Part shown: positions 27,186 to 36,254 of the stretch, one piece after another
How the letters are laid out: every line of letters begins with the position of its first letter
Position numbering within the stretch: position 1 is the first letter of the stretch
DNA from: an uncultured Prolixibacteraceae bacterium
Lineage (GTDB): Bacteria; Bacteroidota; Bacteroidia; Bacteroidales; Prolixibacteraceae
Assembly (NCBI GenBank): GCA_913063265.1
Contig: CAJXZG010000042.1
Span: 1-42,428 of the forward strand
Direction: 5' to 3'
DNA length: 42,428 nt
Position numbers and translations under genes: made by a program
Notes under the pieces: generated by a model
Told to the model about the DNA's origin: nothing
The model's database searches: none
What the model saw: only the letters and a program-made list of their open reading frames with translations

Positions 27186-28496
27186 TTAAACAATTTCTTT
27201 TAACAATCCAGCTTTATTCAATTGATTTGCTGATTGTAAAATACTTTCAAATTTTAATTTTGATTTTATTGCGATATCAAGTAAAGTATGATTCCCATCT
27301 GAAAGATTTAAAATCCACAACAAAGCATCACGATATTCATTGCTAAAATTTTGTCCTTCGGATGAATCATACAAACCTCTTTTACCCAATTGGGGTTCTC
27401 CTTTGGGAAAGAGGTTATAGTATTTACTGTTGGTTTCCATTATTGAGATAAACTGAAACAGCAAAGAAATCGATTCACTTAAATTATTTGCACCAATAAA
27501 ATCGAGATTATCCGCAGATGTATGATATTCAGGGAATTCACCAAAAGGGGTTCTTGTAATCCGGCCAACTGGAAGATTGAAACCAGGAGAACAATATTGT
27601 CTTTCATCATATCCATAGGGCGAAAAATCATGAATTTTTGATTCTTCATTTTGGTTAAGCAAATACTCCATTATACTATCAACATCAGCATTTCCTTTAC
27701 GTGATTTTTTATAATGAAAAGAAGAGGAATCGCCTAATAAGGTTAGGACTAAACCAGATTTAATATTTTGAACCTTTTGCTCATTTTGGCTCAGCCAGGA
27801 TATTGCTCCAATTGTTCCTGGAACAAAAACGAACCGATAACTGTTTTTCAAATTAAATTTTTTAAGAATATTAGCTAATTGCGTGGCAATCACAATCCCT
27901 GATAAATTATCATTGCATAAAGATGGATGGCAAATATGACAACTAAACAGCACCTCTTCTTTCAACCTACCTTTTATTAACAACTCTCCGTATGTAAGCA
28001 AACCTTTTTTTAGTTCAGATTCGATTTTAACCTGATATTCTCCATTATCAAGTTGTTCATACAGTTTATGCGGCATACAAAATCCCCAGTTACGATTATA
28101 ATAAGTGGTTTTATATGGAATCCATTCTGGGTACTCTGGGATAGTAAAAATGTGTTCTTTTAATTCGTTTAAAGAAACCTTTTTATCTACCGGGATACTG
28201 TAATTTACAACATGCAAATTTGAATTCTTAAAATCTACTATTTTTTCACCTTTCGAATTTTTTACCCATGCATCTTGTATATTCCACTCCTCAGGTATTT
28301 CCCAGTCTAGAACTTTAGTTCCGGATGGTACTTCGCTAATGGAAAGAGGAATATATTCATTTATTATTGAAAGAGTTTCACGAACTCCATCTCCTGTAAT
28401 ACTTCTGCAAATTGGAAATAATCTTTTTGACAATTCAAACATTTCATTTCCAATTTTGTCTAAATCAATCTTTCTGAATTCCTGCGTAAAATACAT
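27186..28496 (-). CDS. DUF4910 aminopeptidase-like protein of polysaccharide loci
   Basis: 436 residues from the ATG at 28496 (an in-frame TTG at 28517 is less likely). Three parts: an M28-like zinc-peptidase fold interrupted by a DUF2172-type insert (CRSITGDGVRETL to WGFCMPH), metal-site-like motifs LFSCHICHPSLCNDNLSG and EYHTSADNLDF, and a C-terminal winged-helix segment (ALLWILNLSDGNHTLLDIA to LNKAGLL). Proteins of this family recur in capsule and O-antigen loci of many phyla and their reaction is, as far as I know, unproven. It follows the class IV aminotransferase gene. A role in forming or trimming an amino-acid or amide substituent is a guess from the fold and the neighbours. Confidence 0.85.
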   Translation of the reverse strand: MYFTQEFRKIDLDKIGNEMFELSKRLFPICRSITGDGVRETLSIINEYIPLSISEVPSGTKVLDWEIPEEWNIQDAWVKNSKGEKIVDFKNSNLHVVNYSIPVDKKVSLNELKEHIFTIPEYPEWIPYKTTYYNRNWGFCMPHKLYEQLDNGEYQVKIESELKKGLLTYGELLIKGRLKEEVLFSCHICHPSLCNDNLSGIVIATQLANILKKFNLKNSYRFVFVPGTIGAISWLSQNEQKVQNIKSGLVLTLLGDSSSFHYKKSRKGNADVDSIMEYLLNQNEESKIHDFSPYGYDERQYCSPGFNLPVGRITRTPFGEFPEYHTSADNLDFIGANNLSESISLLFQFISIMETNSKYYNLFPKGEPQLGKRGLYDSSEGQNFSNEYRDALLWILNLSDGNHTLLDIAIKSKLKFESILQSANQLNKAGLLKEIV

Positions 28497-28590
28497 CTCA
28501 GGTTTACTTCTGGTCAATTTCCAATTCTAACGATGTAAAAACCATAGATTAGAGTAAAAGTACTTTTCTAGTAGCATGCTGTATATATTA

Positions 28591-29514
28591 TCAATGCCGC
28601 AGTTTCGCAACTGGTACTAAGTCAACATCTAAATAAGGTTCTGATTCTTCTCCTCTTACAACCCTAAAAAACTTTTCCCTTATTTTTGACAATATTGGAC
28701 CATATGCTTCTAGTTTATTGGTATCTATCATTTTAACCGGCACCACTTCCGCAAGGGTTCCACAAATAGCTATTTCGTCAGCGATTAGCAGTTCTGTTCT
28801 GTCAATTGGTTTTCTGACAAATTTTACATTTAAAGAATTTGCCAGTTTTTCAACAAAATCCAAAGTAATACTTTCTAATGCCCCTTCTGTTGACAACGGA
28901 GTGTAAACTATTCCATCTCTTACCATAAGTATACAAGAGCCTGTAGCTTCTGCTATTCTCCCCCATTGATTTAAAAGCACCATATCGTCGAAATTTCTAC
29001 TTTTCCCTTCAATTCTCGCCAACCTGCCAACCTGGTAATTCGTTGAAGTTTTAATTCTTGCCGGCAACATATTATCTCCACTTCTTTGCCATGTACTAAA
29101 TCCAAGATTGATGGGTTGAGGCTCTTCACAAGGTTGATGATAGGCTGTCATTATTAAATCTGCTTTTGTTCCTTCTCCCCAATGGCCTTCAATTACATAT
29201 AAAGTTGTACGAATCCACATATCTTTTTCCTTTTGTAACAAGGCACCCATCAATTCAAATACTGCAGATTTATATTCTTCATATGTCCAAGGACAAGGAA
29301 TATGTAAAAGTTTCGCAGAGCGAAGAAGTCTTTTATAATGTTTTTCTAAGAAAATTAATCCAAACCCATCACCTTTTCGCCAATATCCTTTAATCCCTTC
29401 AAAAACATTCAATCCACGCGTAACAGCTTCACAGCCTATATGAATTGTAGCTTCCTCCCATGAAACCAATTTCCCATTCATATAAACAAAATCCGGTCTT
29501 TGCAATGTTGCCAT
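28591..29514 (-). CDS. Class IV PLP aminotransferase (branched-chain-aminotransferase-like)
   Basis: 307 residues, fold type IV. Visible: YMNGKLVSWEEATIHIG at the N-terminus, GLNVFEGIKGYW, the probable PLP lysine in ARIKTSTNYQVGRLA (about residue 160), EATGSCILMV with the conserved Glu, and the late ADEIAICGTLAEVVPV loop. Family members transfer amino groups to branched 2-oxo acids or D-amino acids, or act as aminodeoxychorismate lyase; specificity cannot be read. Between a DUF4910 gene and a PIG-L deacetylase gene in a polysaccharide operon it is unlikely to be the housekeeping IlvE. Supplying an amino acid that decorates the glycan is inferred. Confidence 0.87.
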   Translation of the reverse strand: MATLQRPDFVYMNGKLVSWEEATIHIGCEAVTRGLNVFEGIKGYWRKGDGFGLIFLEKHYKRLLRSAKLLHIPCPWTYEEYKSAVFELMGALLQKEKDMWIRTTLYVIEGHWGEGTKADLIMTAYHQPCEEPQPINLGFSTWQRSGDNMLPARIKTSTNYQVGRLARIEGKSRNFDDMVLLNQWGRIAEATGSCILMVRDGIVYTPLSTEGALESITLDFVEKLANSLNVKFVRKPIDRTELLIADEIAICGTLAEVVPVKMIDTNKLEAYGPILSKIREKFFRVVRGEESEPYLDVDLVPVAKLRH

Positions 29515-29589
29515 TCAATTAAGTGTTTGTGATAATAATCTGGTTATGAACAAATAAAATTTAAAATTATTTCTTTATTATTTGAATTT

Positions 29590-30228
29590 TCAAAGCAATA
29601 TCTTTCTCGCAAAAAAAGCTTCTGCAAACTGTGTTGCAGATTCTAGTCCACGGATGCGTGGTAAAGCATTGAAAGTTTTTTCATCAAACCAATGTTTTTT
29701 TCTTTGGCTTTCAAATGTTTCCAGGGTAATCCTGTTCTTTTTTGCTAAATATTTTTCCTCAAGGTTAACATAAACATTAGGGTTGCCTAAGTCTCCATCA
29801 TATTTAGGTATCTCGTATTCAAGGATAAAATTATTTCTCCATGTATTCCAGGTTAAATCACTAATTATTTTGTGGTCCTGATGCCTGTCTTCCCGGTAAT
29901 GTGTAAAAATTAAATTTGGAGAAATTTCAAACTTTAGTTTTTCAAAATATTCCTTTATTTCCTTCCATTGTGAAGGAAAGAAACCATCGCGAAATGAATT
30001 GACAATCACTTTTTTGTTTTCCAAATTCATTAAAAACTTCTCCGCACTAATTTCAGCCTCATTTTTTCTTTTTTCATCTGATGCAAAAACAATCCAGGTA
30101 ATTTGTTCAATGTTGTATTCCTGGAAAATTTTCAACAAAGTACCGCCAACTCCAATTTCAATATCATCGCAATGAGCACCGAGGCAAAGTACATTTAAAG
30201 GGATGTTTTTATTAAATTGTAAATTCAT
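29590..30228 (-). CDS. PIG-L/LmbE family deacetylase
   Basis: 212 residues. Zinc motif near the N-terminus: LCLGAHCDDIEIGVGGT (family AHPDDExxGxGG, with Cys for Pro and Ile for Glu; His19 and Asp22 as metal ligands), and the second site THYREDRHQDHK giving the HxxH. Family members remove N-acetyl groups from GlcNAc-containing lipids or antibiotics. It lies 50 bp after the cytidylyltransferase gene, so an N-deacetylation creating a free amino group on a locus sugar, ready for another acyl group, is plausible (inferred). No signal peptide; cytoplasmic. Confidence 0.88.
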   Translation of the reverse strand: MNLQFNKNIPLNVLCLGAHCDDIEIGVGGTLLKIFQEYNIEQITWIVFASDEKRKNEAEISAEKFLMNLENKKVIVNSFRDGFFPSQWKEIKEYFEKLKFEISPNLIFTHYREDRHQDHKIISDLTWNTWRNNFILEYEIPKYDGDLGNPNVYVNLEEKYLAKKNRITLETFESQRKKHWFDEKTFNALPRIRGLESATQFAEAFFARKILL

Positions 30229-30277
30229 TTATTTTTAACTCTTTGTTTTAGGAAATTTTAAAATTTCAGATTCAATA

Positions 30278-31090
30278 CTATTTTCTTACTTGTTTTCTCC
30301 CGTTTCTTTCTTCCGTCTTCCATACTTCCCACGGAGGGTTACCCCTTTCATAAATGTCATCAATTGTTCTTTTATCCTTGAAAGTATCCATACTAATCCA
30401 AAATCCTTTATGTTCCCATGAAATCAGGCGTTTTTCATTGATTAGTCTTTTAAATGGCTGGTCAACTAATTCATCCCCATATTCCATATAATCAAATATT
30501 TTATTTCTTAAAATAAAGAATCCTGTGTTAACAAGCAGGGATGAAGAACCTGTCTGGCTGATTTTATTAACTGTACCATCTTCATCCTTATCAACAAAAT
30601 GAAAACTCTGAAAAGACTGATAAGACATAAAGGCGGCAATTTTATCCTTTTTTTCATTGAACCAGTTTATCATTGCTGGAAGGTTCAGGTCTGTTACCCC
30701 ATCGCTGTAATTGGCAAGAAATACTTCATCATCTTTTAAATATTCCTTTACTTTAAGCAAGCGGGTGCCAATGTTTGTGTTTAAACCGGTATCAACAAAA
30801 GTTATCTTCCAATCATGAATATCTGAATTCTGCAATTCAATTTCTTTTCCACTATTTTTAAAAACAAAATCGTTTGACAGTGTTTCATCATAATTCAGAA
30901 AATAATTTTTAATATAATCAGCTTTATATCCAAGACATAAAATAAAATCTTTATGGCCAAAATGAGCATAATACTTCATTATATTCCACAAAATTGGACG
31001 ATATCCAACATTTACCATTGGTTTCGGTACTTGATCGGAATACTCTCTTAAACGTATTCCCTGCCCACCACAAAATAATACAACTTTCAT
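30278..31090 (-). CDS. rfbF: Glucose-1-phosphate cytidylyltransferase
   Basis: 270 residues, sugar-nucleotide transferase fold. Starts VVLFCGGQGIRLREYSDQVPKPMVNVGYRPI: the GGxGxRLRE..PKPM pattern with the E-Y-S after RLR is typical of CDP-glucose synthases (RfbF/AscA) rather than RmlA or GalU. FLANYSDGVTD supplies the metal-binding Asp, and GFWISMDTFKDKRTIDDI is the C-terminal signature. It makes CDP-glucose from CTP and glucose-1-phosphate. The usual partner, CDP-glucose 4,6-dehydratase, is not recognisable in the window; the SDR at 32963-34021 is the only candidate for a following step. The gene follows the methyltransferase gene by 23 bp. Confidence 0.92.
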   Translation of the reverse strand: MKVVLFCGGQGIRLREYSDQVPKPMVNVGYRPILWNIMKYYAHFGHKDFILCLGYKADYIKNYFLNYDETLSNDFVFKNSGKEIELQNSDIHDWKITFVDTGLNTNIGTRLLKVKEYLKDDEVFLANYSDGVTDLNLPAMINWFNEKKDKIAAFMSYQSFQSFHFVDKDEDGTVNKISQTGSSSLLVNTGFFILRNKIFDYMEYGDELVDQPFKRLINEKRLISWEHKGFWISMDTFKDKRTIDDIYERGNPPWEVWKTEERNGRKQVRK

Positions 31091-31113
31091 AATAACTTAA
31101 CTATTTTAGGGTA

Positions 31114-32364
31114 TTAATCCAAAACCTTTAACTCGGGAATTGGAATAACAAATTTGCCTCCCCAATTTTTTACGTAACTGTGTTGTTTTCTAATTTCCTT
31201 TTCAAGATTCCAGGGGAGTATAAAAATATAATCAGGTTTTGATTCTTTAATTTTATCAGGGTGTAATATCGGGATGTGGCTTCCGGGCAAATAATTGCCT
31301 TGTTTTACAGGACTTATATCAACTGTGTAGTCCAGAAAATCCGTTCGGATACCACAATAGTTCAGAAGCGTGTTTCCTTTTCCGGGTGCACCATAACCTA
31401 TAACAGATTTGCCTTGTCGTTTTACATCGATTAAAAATTCGAGAATTTTACGTTTTGTTTCCTTTACTTTTTCTTCGAAATCAGAATAAAATTTTAGATC
31501 CTCAAAGCCAAGTTTTTTCTCCCGTTTCAACAATTCTGTAACATGTTCTGTAATCTTCTTGTTATCATCATCAGTATGTTTACCAAAAATACGAAGCGAG
31601 CCACCATGTGTTGATAACTCCTCAACATCAAAAAGGGTTATTCCATGAAATGCAAAAATCCGGTTAACTGCACTGAATGATAAATATGAAAAATGCTCAT
31701 GATAAATAGTGTCAAATTGGTTTTTGTCAAAAAGTTGTTGCAAATGCGGGAATTCCATTGTTATCACGCCATCCTTGTTTAACATGATTTTCATTCCAGC
31801 AACGAAATCGTTAATATCCGGCACATGGGCCAAAACATTATTTCCGATGAGCAAATCAGCCTTTCCGTATTTTTCCGATAATGTTTTGGCAGTTTTTTTT
31901 CCAAAAAACAAAATCTCTGTTCTTATGCCATTTTGCTTCGCTACTTTTGCTACATTACCAGCAGGTTCCACACCTAAAACAGGAATATCTTTTTCTACAA
32001 ACCATTTTAGCAGGTACCCGTCGTTACTTGCTATTTCTGTAACCAGATTTTTAGTATTTATATTAAATACCGAAATGATTTTTTCTGTATACCGGCGGGT
32101 ATGTTCTAACCAACTTTCCGAATAGGAAGAGAAATATGCATATTCATCTGCAAAGATTTCATCAGGGCTTGCAAATTCTTCCAACTGCATCAACCAGCAG
32201 TTATCACATATAAGAGCATGGAGTGGATAAAACTTCTCCATTTCATTAATACCTTCTGGTTTGACATGTTTTTGACACAAAGGTGACATGCCCAAATCAA
32301 CAACTCCATAATGAAGTGTTTCGTTACAAAACCTGCATTTGCCAGAGGTTTTTAATTCTTTCAT
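31114..32364 (-). CDS. Sugar C-methyltransferase-like SAM-dependent enzyme (three-domain, zinc-binding)
   Basis: 416 residues with the layout of TylC3/NovU-type sugar C-methyltransferases. N-terminal zinc-binding domain: CRFCN near residue 10 and ICDNCW near residue 55. Central Rossmann domain: VTEIASNDGYLLKWF, PVLGVEPAGNVA, LLIGNNVLAHVPDI, then the DTIYHEHFSYLSF block with the His-Glu-His region used in catalysis. C-terminal domain: VIGYGAPGKGNTLLNYCG and FILPWNLEKEI. Such enzymes put a methyl branch on C3 of a nucleotide-4-ketosugar. Flanked by an RmlC-like epimerase and the CDP-glucose synthase, so a branched deoxysugar is likely; the ketosugar-forming dehydratase is missing from view. Confidence 0.88.
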   Translation of the reverse strand: MKELKTSGKCRFCNETLHYGVVDLGMSPLCQKHVKPEGINEMEKFYPLHALICDNCWLMQLEEFASPDEIFADEYAYFSSYSESWLEHTRRYTEKIISVFNINTKNLVTEIASNDGYLLKWFVEKDIPVLGVEPAGNVAKVAKQNGIRTEILFFGKKTAKTLSEKYGKADLLIGNNVLAHVPDINDFVAGMKIMLNKDGVITMEFPHLQQLFDKNQFDTIYHEHFSYLSFSAVNRIFAFHGITLFDVEELSTHGGSLRIFGKHTDDDNKKITEHVTELLKREKKLGFEDLKFYSDFEEKVKETKRKILEFLIDVKRQGKSVIGYGAPGKGNTLLNYCGIRTDFLDYTVDISPVKQGNYLPGSHIPILHPDKIKESKPDYIFILPWNLEKEIRKQHSYVKNWGGKFVIPIPELKVLD

Positions 32365-32416
32365 CCTTATTACTTTCTATTAAAGCTTAATTAAATTAGA
32401 GTTTTTTGAGAAAAAC

Positions 32417-32959
32417 TTAATCCTGGTTTAAATATTTATAATCAGGAGCATTTCTATCCTTTTCCGACATAAGAAGTGGTTTTATTGGCCACTTAATGTT
32501 GAAAGCAGTATCATCCCAGCGAGTTATCCGTCCAGCTTCAGGATTGTAAAACTCAGTCATTAAATAATGAATTTCAGTATTGTCTTCCAGTGTTATAAAT
32601 CCATGTGCAAAACCTTCGGGGATGTACAACATTTTATAATTATTTTGATTTAGTTCCAGCCCAATCCATTGTTTGTATGTTGGTGAATCCATTCTGAGAT
32701 CTATAATAACATCATAAATCCCACCCCTAGAACAACTTACTAATTTCGTTTCCTGAAATGGTGATACCTGGTAATGCATTCCACGAAGTGTTCCTTTTTT
32801 CGTGTTAAACGAAACATTTGTTTGTTTGATGTTTGTGTTTAAACCAAATTGTTTCATCTCACGTTCGCACCACGCTCGTCCGAAAAACCCCCTTTCATCA
32901 ATAATTTTATCGATTTCGATTACAAAAGCCCCTTTAAGTTTTGTTTCCGTAAAAATCAT
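32417..32959 (-). CDS. dTDP-4-dehydrorhamnose 3,5-epimerase-like (RmlC family cupin)
   Basis: 180 residues, cupin. KIIDERGFFGRAWCE, TLRGMHYQ with the catalytic His, SCSRGGIYDVIIDLRMDSPTYKQW with the His-partner Asp, YIPEGFAHGFITLEDNTEIHYLMTEFYNPEA with the substrate Tyr, and FNIKWP near the end. Length and motifs equal true RmlC; however no rmlA, rmlB or rmlD lies in the window, and its neighbours are CDP-sugar and C-methyltransferase genes. It therefore more likely epimerises the ketosugar of that pathway than makes dTDP-rhamnose (inferred). It starts 3 bp after the SDR gene. Confidence 0.88.
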   Translation of the reverse strand: MIFTETKLKGAFVIEIDKIIDERGFFGRAWCEREMKQFGLNTNIKQTNVSFNTKKGTLRGMHYQVSPFQETKLVSCSRGGIYDVIIDLRMDSPTYKQWIGLELNQNNYKMLYIPEGFAHGFITLEDNTEIHYLMTEFYNPEAGRITRWDDTAFNIKWPIKPLLMSEKDRNAPDYKYLNQD

Positions 32960-32962
32960 CCG

Positions 32963-34021
32963 TTAATCATGTTTTATCCAATTCCAAAATAAGGTATTAT
33001 CAAGATGCGAATTTTTCTGAAGTTCATTTATTACATTTAATCTTATTAATTGAGAATTTCTGAAATTTTTATCGGTAAATTTCATTTTCATCAATTGTTC
33101 ATACAGATCTTCGATTGTAAACTTTAGTTTAAAAACAGGTTGATGGTTGGGAGCAAGTTTTTTGAACAAATCAAAATTAACTTTATATGAACGTTTATCA
33201 GGCGGAGCGTCCTGGTTTACTGAAACCTTACACCCCGGTACAACCTCTGAAACCACCTGAGCCAATTCTTTTACCTGATAATTCCATTCGTTGCTTCCTG
33301 TGTTGACAGCCAAAAAATTTCCACTGGTTTTTGCATCTCTTTGTATTGCCCAATCAACAGCCCTAGCCATATCTAAAACATTGATAAGTGGCCTCCATGG
33401 AGTACCGTCACTTAAAATGTCGATTTTTTTTGAAACAAGTGCTCCTGCAACAAAATCATTAATCACTAAATCTAACCTAAGACGATCACTAAAACCACAT
33501 GCGGTAGCAAATCTCAAACAGGTTACTTTAAAATGATTATTTACCAAAGATTCCAACTCTTCCTCCGCTGCTATCTTCGACCGTGCATAAGCCGTTAAGG
33601 GATTTAATTTATCAGATTCTACTTTGGCATGGTCGTCAGCTTCACCGTAAACACTACAACTTGAAGCAAAAACAAAACTTTTCACCCCTTTTTCTTTTCC
33701 AATTTTAGCCATCCTAATTGCAGAATGACAATTGACATCCATTGTTACATCTTCAAACTTGTTTCCCATGGGATCGTTTGAAATTGCAGCCAGGTATACA
33801 ATTACATCAATATCATCTAATACCTCATGGTTTAAATTACGTACATCCGCAAAAATTTGCTGATTTAATTTTGATTCTGGCAAAAGATTTGTATTTGTTA
33901 AATTGCTGGCAAAAAATCCTGTATCATATCCAATTATAACAGCATTTGGGTAACTTTCCCTTAATTTTTTCACAACTCCGGGACCAACGTATCCCATGTT
34001 TCCGGTAATTAATATTTTCAT
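32963..34021 (-). CDS. NAD-dependent epimerase/dehydratase (extended SDR)
   Basis: 352 residues from the ATG at 34021 (MKILITGNMGYVGPG); a GTG at 34051 would add ten residues before the core strand. Rossmann motif GNMGYVG, VIVYLAAISNDPMGN, the active-site Ser in FASSCSVYG, and Tyr/Lys in YARSKIAAEEEL. The substrate side includes CLRFATACGFSDRLRLDLVINDFV and GTPWRPLINVLDMARAV, which is typical of nucleotide-sugar reductases/epimerases in this family. The next genes are RmlC-like, a C-methyltransferase and rfbF. It could be the 4-ketoreductase, or stand in for the missing 4,6-dehydratase; the exact step is not resolved. Confidence 0.85.
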   Translation of the reverse strand: MKILITGNMGYVGPGVVKKLRESYPNAVIIGYDTGFFASNLTNTNLLPESKLNQQIFADVRNLNHEVLDDIDVIVYLAAISNDPMGNKFEDVTMDVNCHSAIRMAKIGKEKGVKSFVFASSCSVYGEADDHAKVESDKLNPLTAYARSKIAAEEELESLVNNHFKVTCLRFATACGFSDRLRLDLVINDFVAGALVSKKIDILSDGTPWRPLINVLDMARAVDWAIQRDAKTSGNFLAVNTGSNEWNYQVKELAQVVSEVVPGCKVSVNQDAPPDKRSYKVNFDLFKKLAPNHQPVFKLKFTIEDLYEQLMKMKFTDKNFRNSQLIRLNVINELQKNSHLDNTLFWNWIKHD

Positions 34022-34260
34022 TTGGGTAATTGTTTTAATTAATGTTTTCACAAACAGGTTTTACCAAAATATAACTAGATTTTCATGTCGTCAAAAGAAA
34101 TATTTTCTTAACATCATAAATTCGGTTTGCTGGTCATTAGTTATATTTTTTTAAATGTTGAGAGGAAACATATTATAAAAATAATTGGAAGTCATTGAAC
34201 TTCATTTCCTGTCAATTAAAATTTATTAAAAACGTTGATGCAAACAAAAGATTAAATGTT

Positions 34261-35271
34261 TTATATCCAGTATTCGTTTCTATTCAAAACTTTCTTTACA
34301 ATACTTTTTGCAAGAAACTCCCCGCTGTAATACATATATAATAATGCAGAATCTATTCCTTTTATCTTGTATGTTTTCATTAATCTATTGACTTTTATTA
34401 TTTTATGCAACGAAAAATTCCTTCTTATATGCGGTAAGATTATTTTAATCTGTGATTTAATAAGCGCTTTATTGTTAGGGAATCCCAACTGCTTATGTAA
34501 ATTGTAGCGATGATTTATTGCTATTTCTAAAACTTTTTCTTCGGGTCTTCCTGAAGATTCTCCTTTGCCGGTCATTCTGTAGACAGAAAAGGACTCATCA
34601 ATATAAGCCAGGGGTCCCCATTTGGCGCAAAAGTAATAAATCTTCAAATCGCCGTTACTTTCTATGTCCGGCATATACTTGCGTGCTTCAAACCTGAAAC
34701 AAATATTTTGCAAACCAGGCATAAGGCCACTTAAGACATCAAACATTTCATAATCTCTTTTTACAAATCTGGTAATCTTATCGGTATTTTTAACTTCGTC
34801 CTTTTTACGTATTTGTCCAAAAACTGCTGAATATTTTGGATACTTTTCAAGAAAATCTATTTGTTTTTGGAGTTTCAAGGGATCTATCCAATAGTCATCT
34901 CCTTCGCATGTTGCTTCGTATTTTCCTTTTCGCCAACTAAAAAATTCACTCCTTAGTTCTTCTTTATCAGGTTTGACATGGCTATTTTCGGGTTGATAAT
35001 AAGCTTTAATCAGTTTTGGATATCTCTTTTCATAATCTCTTATAATCTCCGCTGTTTTGTCTGTTGATGCATCATCATGAATAAGTACTTTTACCGGGAA
35101 TGTTGTTTTTTGCATTAAAATTCCTTCTATACAATCGCGAATGTAATCCTCATGCATAAATGCCATGGTACGGGTATGCACCAAAGGTATTGTTCCCTCT
35201 GGCCAGATCTGTTCAGTAATAAGTACAGGTTCTTTTAGCGGGACAAATTTATAACTGAATTCCTTTTTCAT
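34261..35271 (-). CDS. GT2 glycosyltransferase
   Basis: 336 residues. GT-A fold with HEDYIRDCIEGILMQ, VKVLIHDDASTDKTAEII, then YEATCEGDDYWIDPLKLQKQ, where GDD is the metal-binding motif. The GDDYWIDPLKLQKQIDFL form is common in Bacteroidota transferases of surface loci. The C-terminal third is basic and helical. It is the first glycosyltransferase read in this window, between the Fe-S hydro-lyase genes and the nucleotide-sugar set, with about 125 bp and 240 bp gaps on either side. Donor unknown. Confidence 0.9.
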   Translation of the reverse strand: MKKEFSYKFVPLKEPVLITEQIWPEGTIPLVHTRTMAFMHEDYIRDCIEGILMQKTTFPVKVLIHDDASTDKTAEIIRDYEKRYPKLIKAYYQPENSHVKPDKEELRSEFFSWRKGKYEATCEGDDYWIDPLKLQKQIDFLEKYPKYSAVFGQIRKKDEVKNTDKITRFVKRDYEMFDVLSGLMPGLQNICFRFEARKYMPDIESNGDLKIYYFCAKWGPLAYIDESFSVYRMTGKGESSGRPEEKVLEIAINHRYNLHKQLGFPNNKALIKSQIKIILPHIRRNFSLHKIIKVNRLMKTYKIKGIDSALLYMYYSGEFLAKSIVKKVLNRNEYWI

Positions 35272-35396
35272 TCGTTTATACTATGTTGATTTCTTAAAAT
35301 AGCTCAATTCTGTCAGGCAGACAGATAAGTAAGTGATAATGTTATGGGATTATATTTTAAAGACTTTATTTATGTCAGTTGCCTTTTCTAAAAAAG

Positions 35397-36254
35397 CTAC
35401 AGGATTACATTTGCTTTTCTGGGTTCAATCCCACAACATGGACGCATACTTACAATTCTTACACCGCTGGCTCGTTGAGGACCGATTTTAAGAAAAGTAC
35501 TTAAGGCTGTTGTGTTTCCTCCCAAACCAAGTGGACCTACATTGCTTTTATTCAATTTTTCAGTAATTTCTTTTTCCAGTTTACTTTGGATATTGTGGTT
35601 ACCAAAAATCATTGCTTCCATCATTAGAGATGTTGCTTCAAAATGTGAACGACCAATGCCCAAAGCCAAAGTCACAGGAGAACAACCAAGTTTACCGGCT
35701 GCTTCAACTGCCCATTCAATTATTTCATCTGTAACCACAGAAACTTTATGTTTATGAAATACCCGAAAGGTCTTTCCCCGAATCTCAGGGCCACCTCCAT
35801 GCATTAAAACATGCAATCTCAAAATATCCTCTTTTATTGGTTTTATTAATACGGGTGAAGGCAAAAGTGCTCCGGGATCAATATCTAATCCTCCTGACTG
35901 ATCAATTCTCTGAATATCATTTCCTTTAATAGCCATGGGCCTCCCGGGCAAAGCTCTGAGTCCTTCAGCAACACCTTCATGGATTGCTTTTAAAAGTTCA
36001 CCATCTATATTTTTTCCGGGGCCAACTTCTAAAAACAGGTGAGGGATTCCTGAATCATCGCATAACGGGCTTCTGTTTTTTTCTGCAACCAAGGCATTTT
36101 TTAAAGTAGTTTCCAACATCCATTTGGCACTTGCATTTGTTTCCTTTTCTATTGCCTTCCCATATATCTCCTTCTTGTCATCACTAAAAGCAGAACCGGC
36201 GATGATTACACATTCCTTTACTTTTTCAATTATATCCAATTTATTTACCATCAT
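35397..36254 (-). CDS. Class I fumarase/tartrate-dehydratase-like hydro-lyase, alpha subunit
   Basis: 285 residues from the ATG at 36254 (ATG 36251 equally possible; an ATG at 36269 is also in frame). It carries the Fe-S cysteines of class I hydro-lyases: PLCDDSG (Cys65), KLGCSPVT (Cys191) and RPCCGIEPRKA (Cys273/274). VGPLGLGGNTTAL is the family block before the third Cys. Length matches TtdA-type alpha subunits. The start overlaps the beta gene by about 14 bp, so the two subunits are coupled. Known substrates of this split form are fumarate/malate, L- and D-tartrate and mesaconate/citramalate. Inside a polysaccharide operon a dedicated biosynthetic hydration or dehydration is more likely than a TCA role (inferred). 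Confidence 0.88.
   Translation of the reverse strand: MMVNKLDIIEKVKECVIIAGSAFSDDKKEIYGKAIEKETNASAKWMLETTLKNALVAEKNRSPLCDDSGIPHLFLEVGPGKNIDGELLKAIHEGVAEGLRALPGRPMAIKGNDIQRIDQSGGLDIDPGALLPSPVLIKPIKEDILRLHVLMHGGGPEIRGKTFRVFHKHKVSVVTDEIIEWAVEAAGKLGCSPVTLALGIGRSHFEATSLMMEAMIFGNHNIQSKLEKEITEKLNKSNVGPLGLGGNTTALSTFLKIGPQRASGVRIVSMRPCCGIEPRKANVIL

Noticed and set aside
32417..32959. Part of a dTDP-L-rhamnose (rmlBDAC) set
   Set aside because: No rmlA, rmlB or rmlD is visible; the surrounding genes are for CDP-sugar and C-methylation.
35310..35330. CTGTC/GACAG inverted repeat as terminator or operator ahead of the GT2 gene
   Set aside because: The stem is only 5 bp, has no T-run on the transcribed strand and has no second copy noticed.
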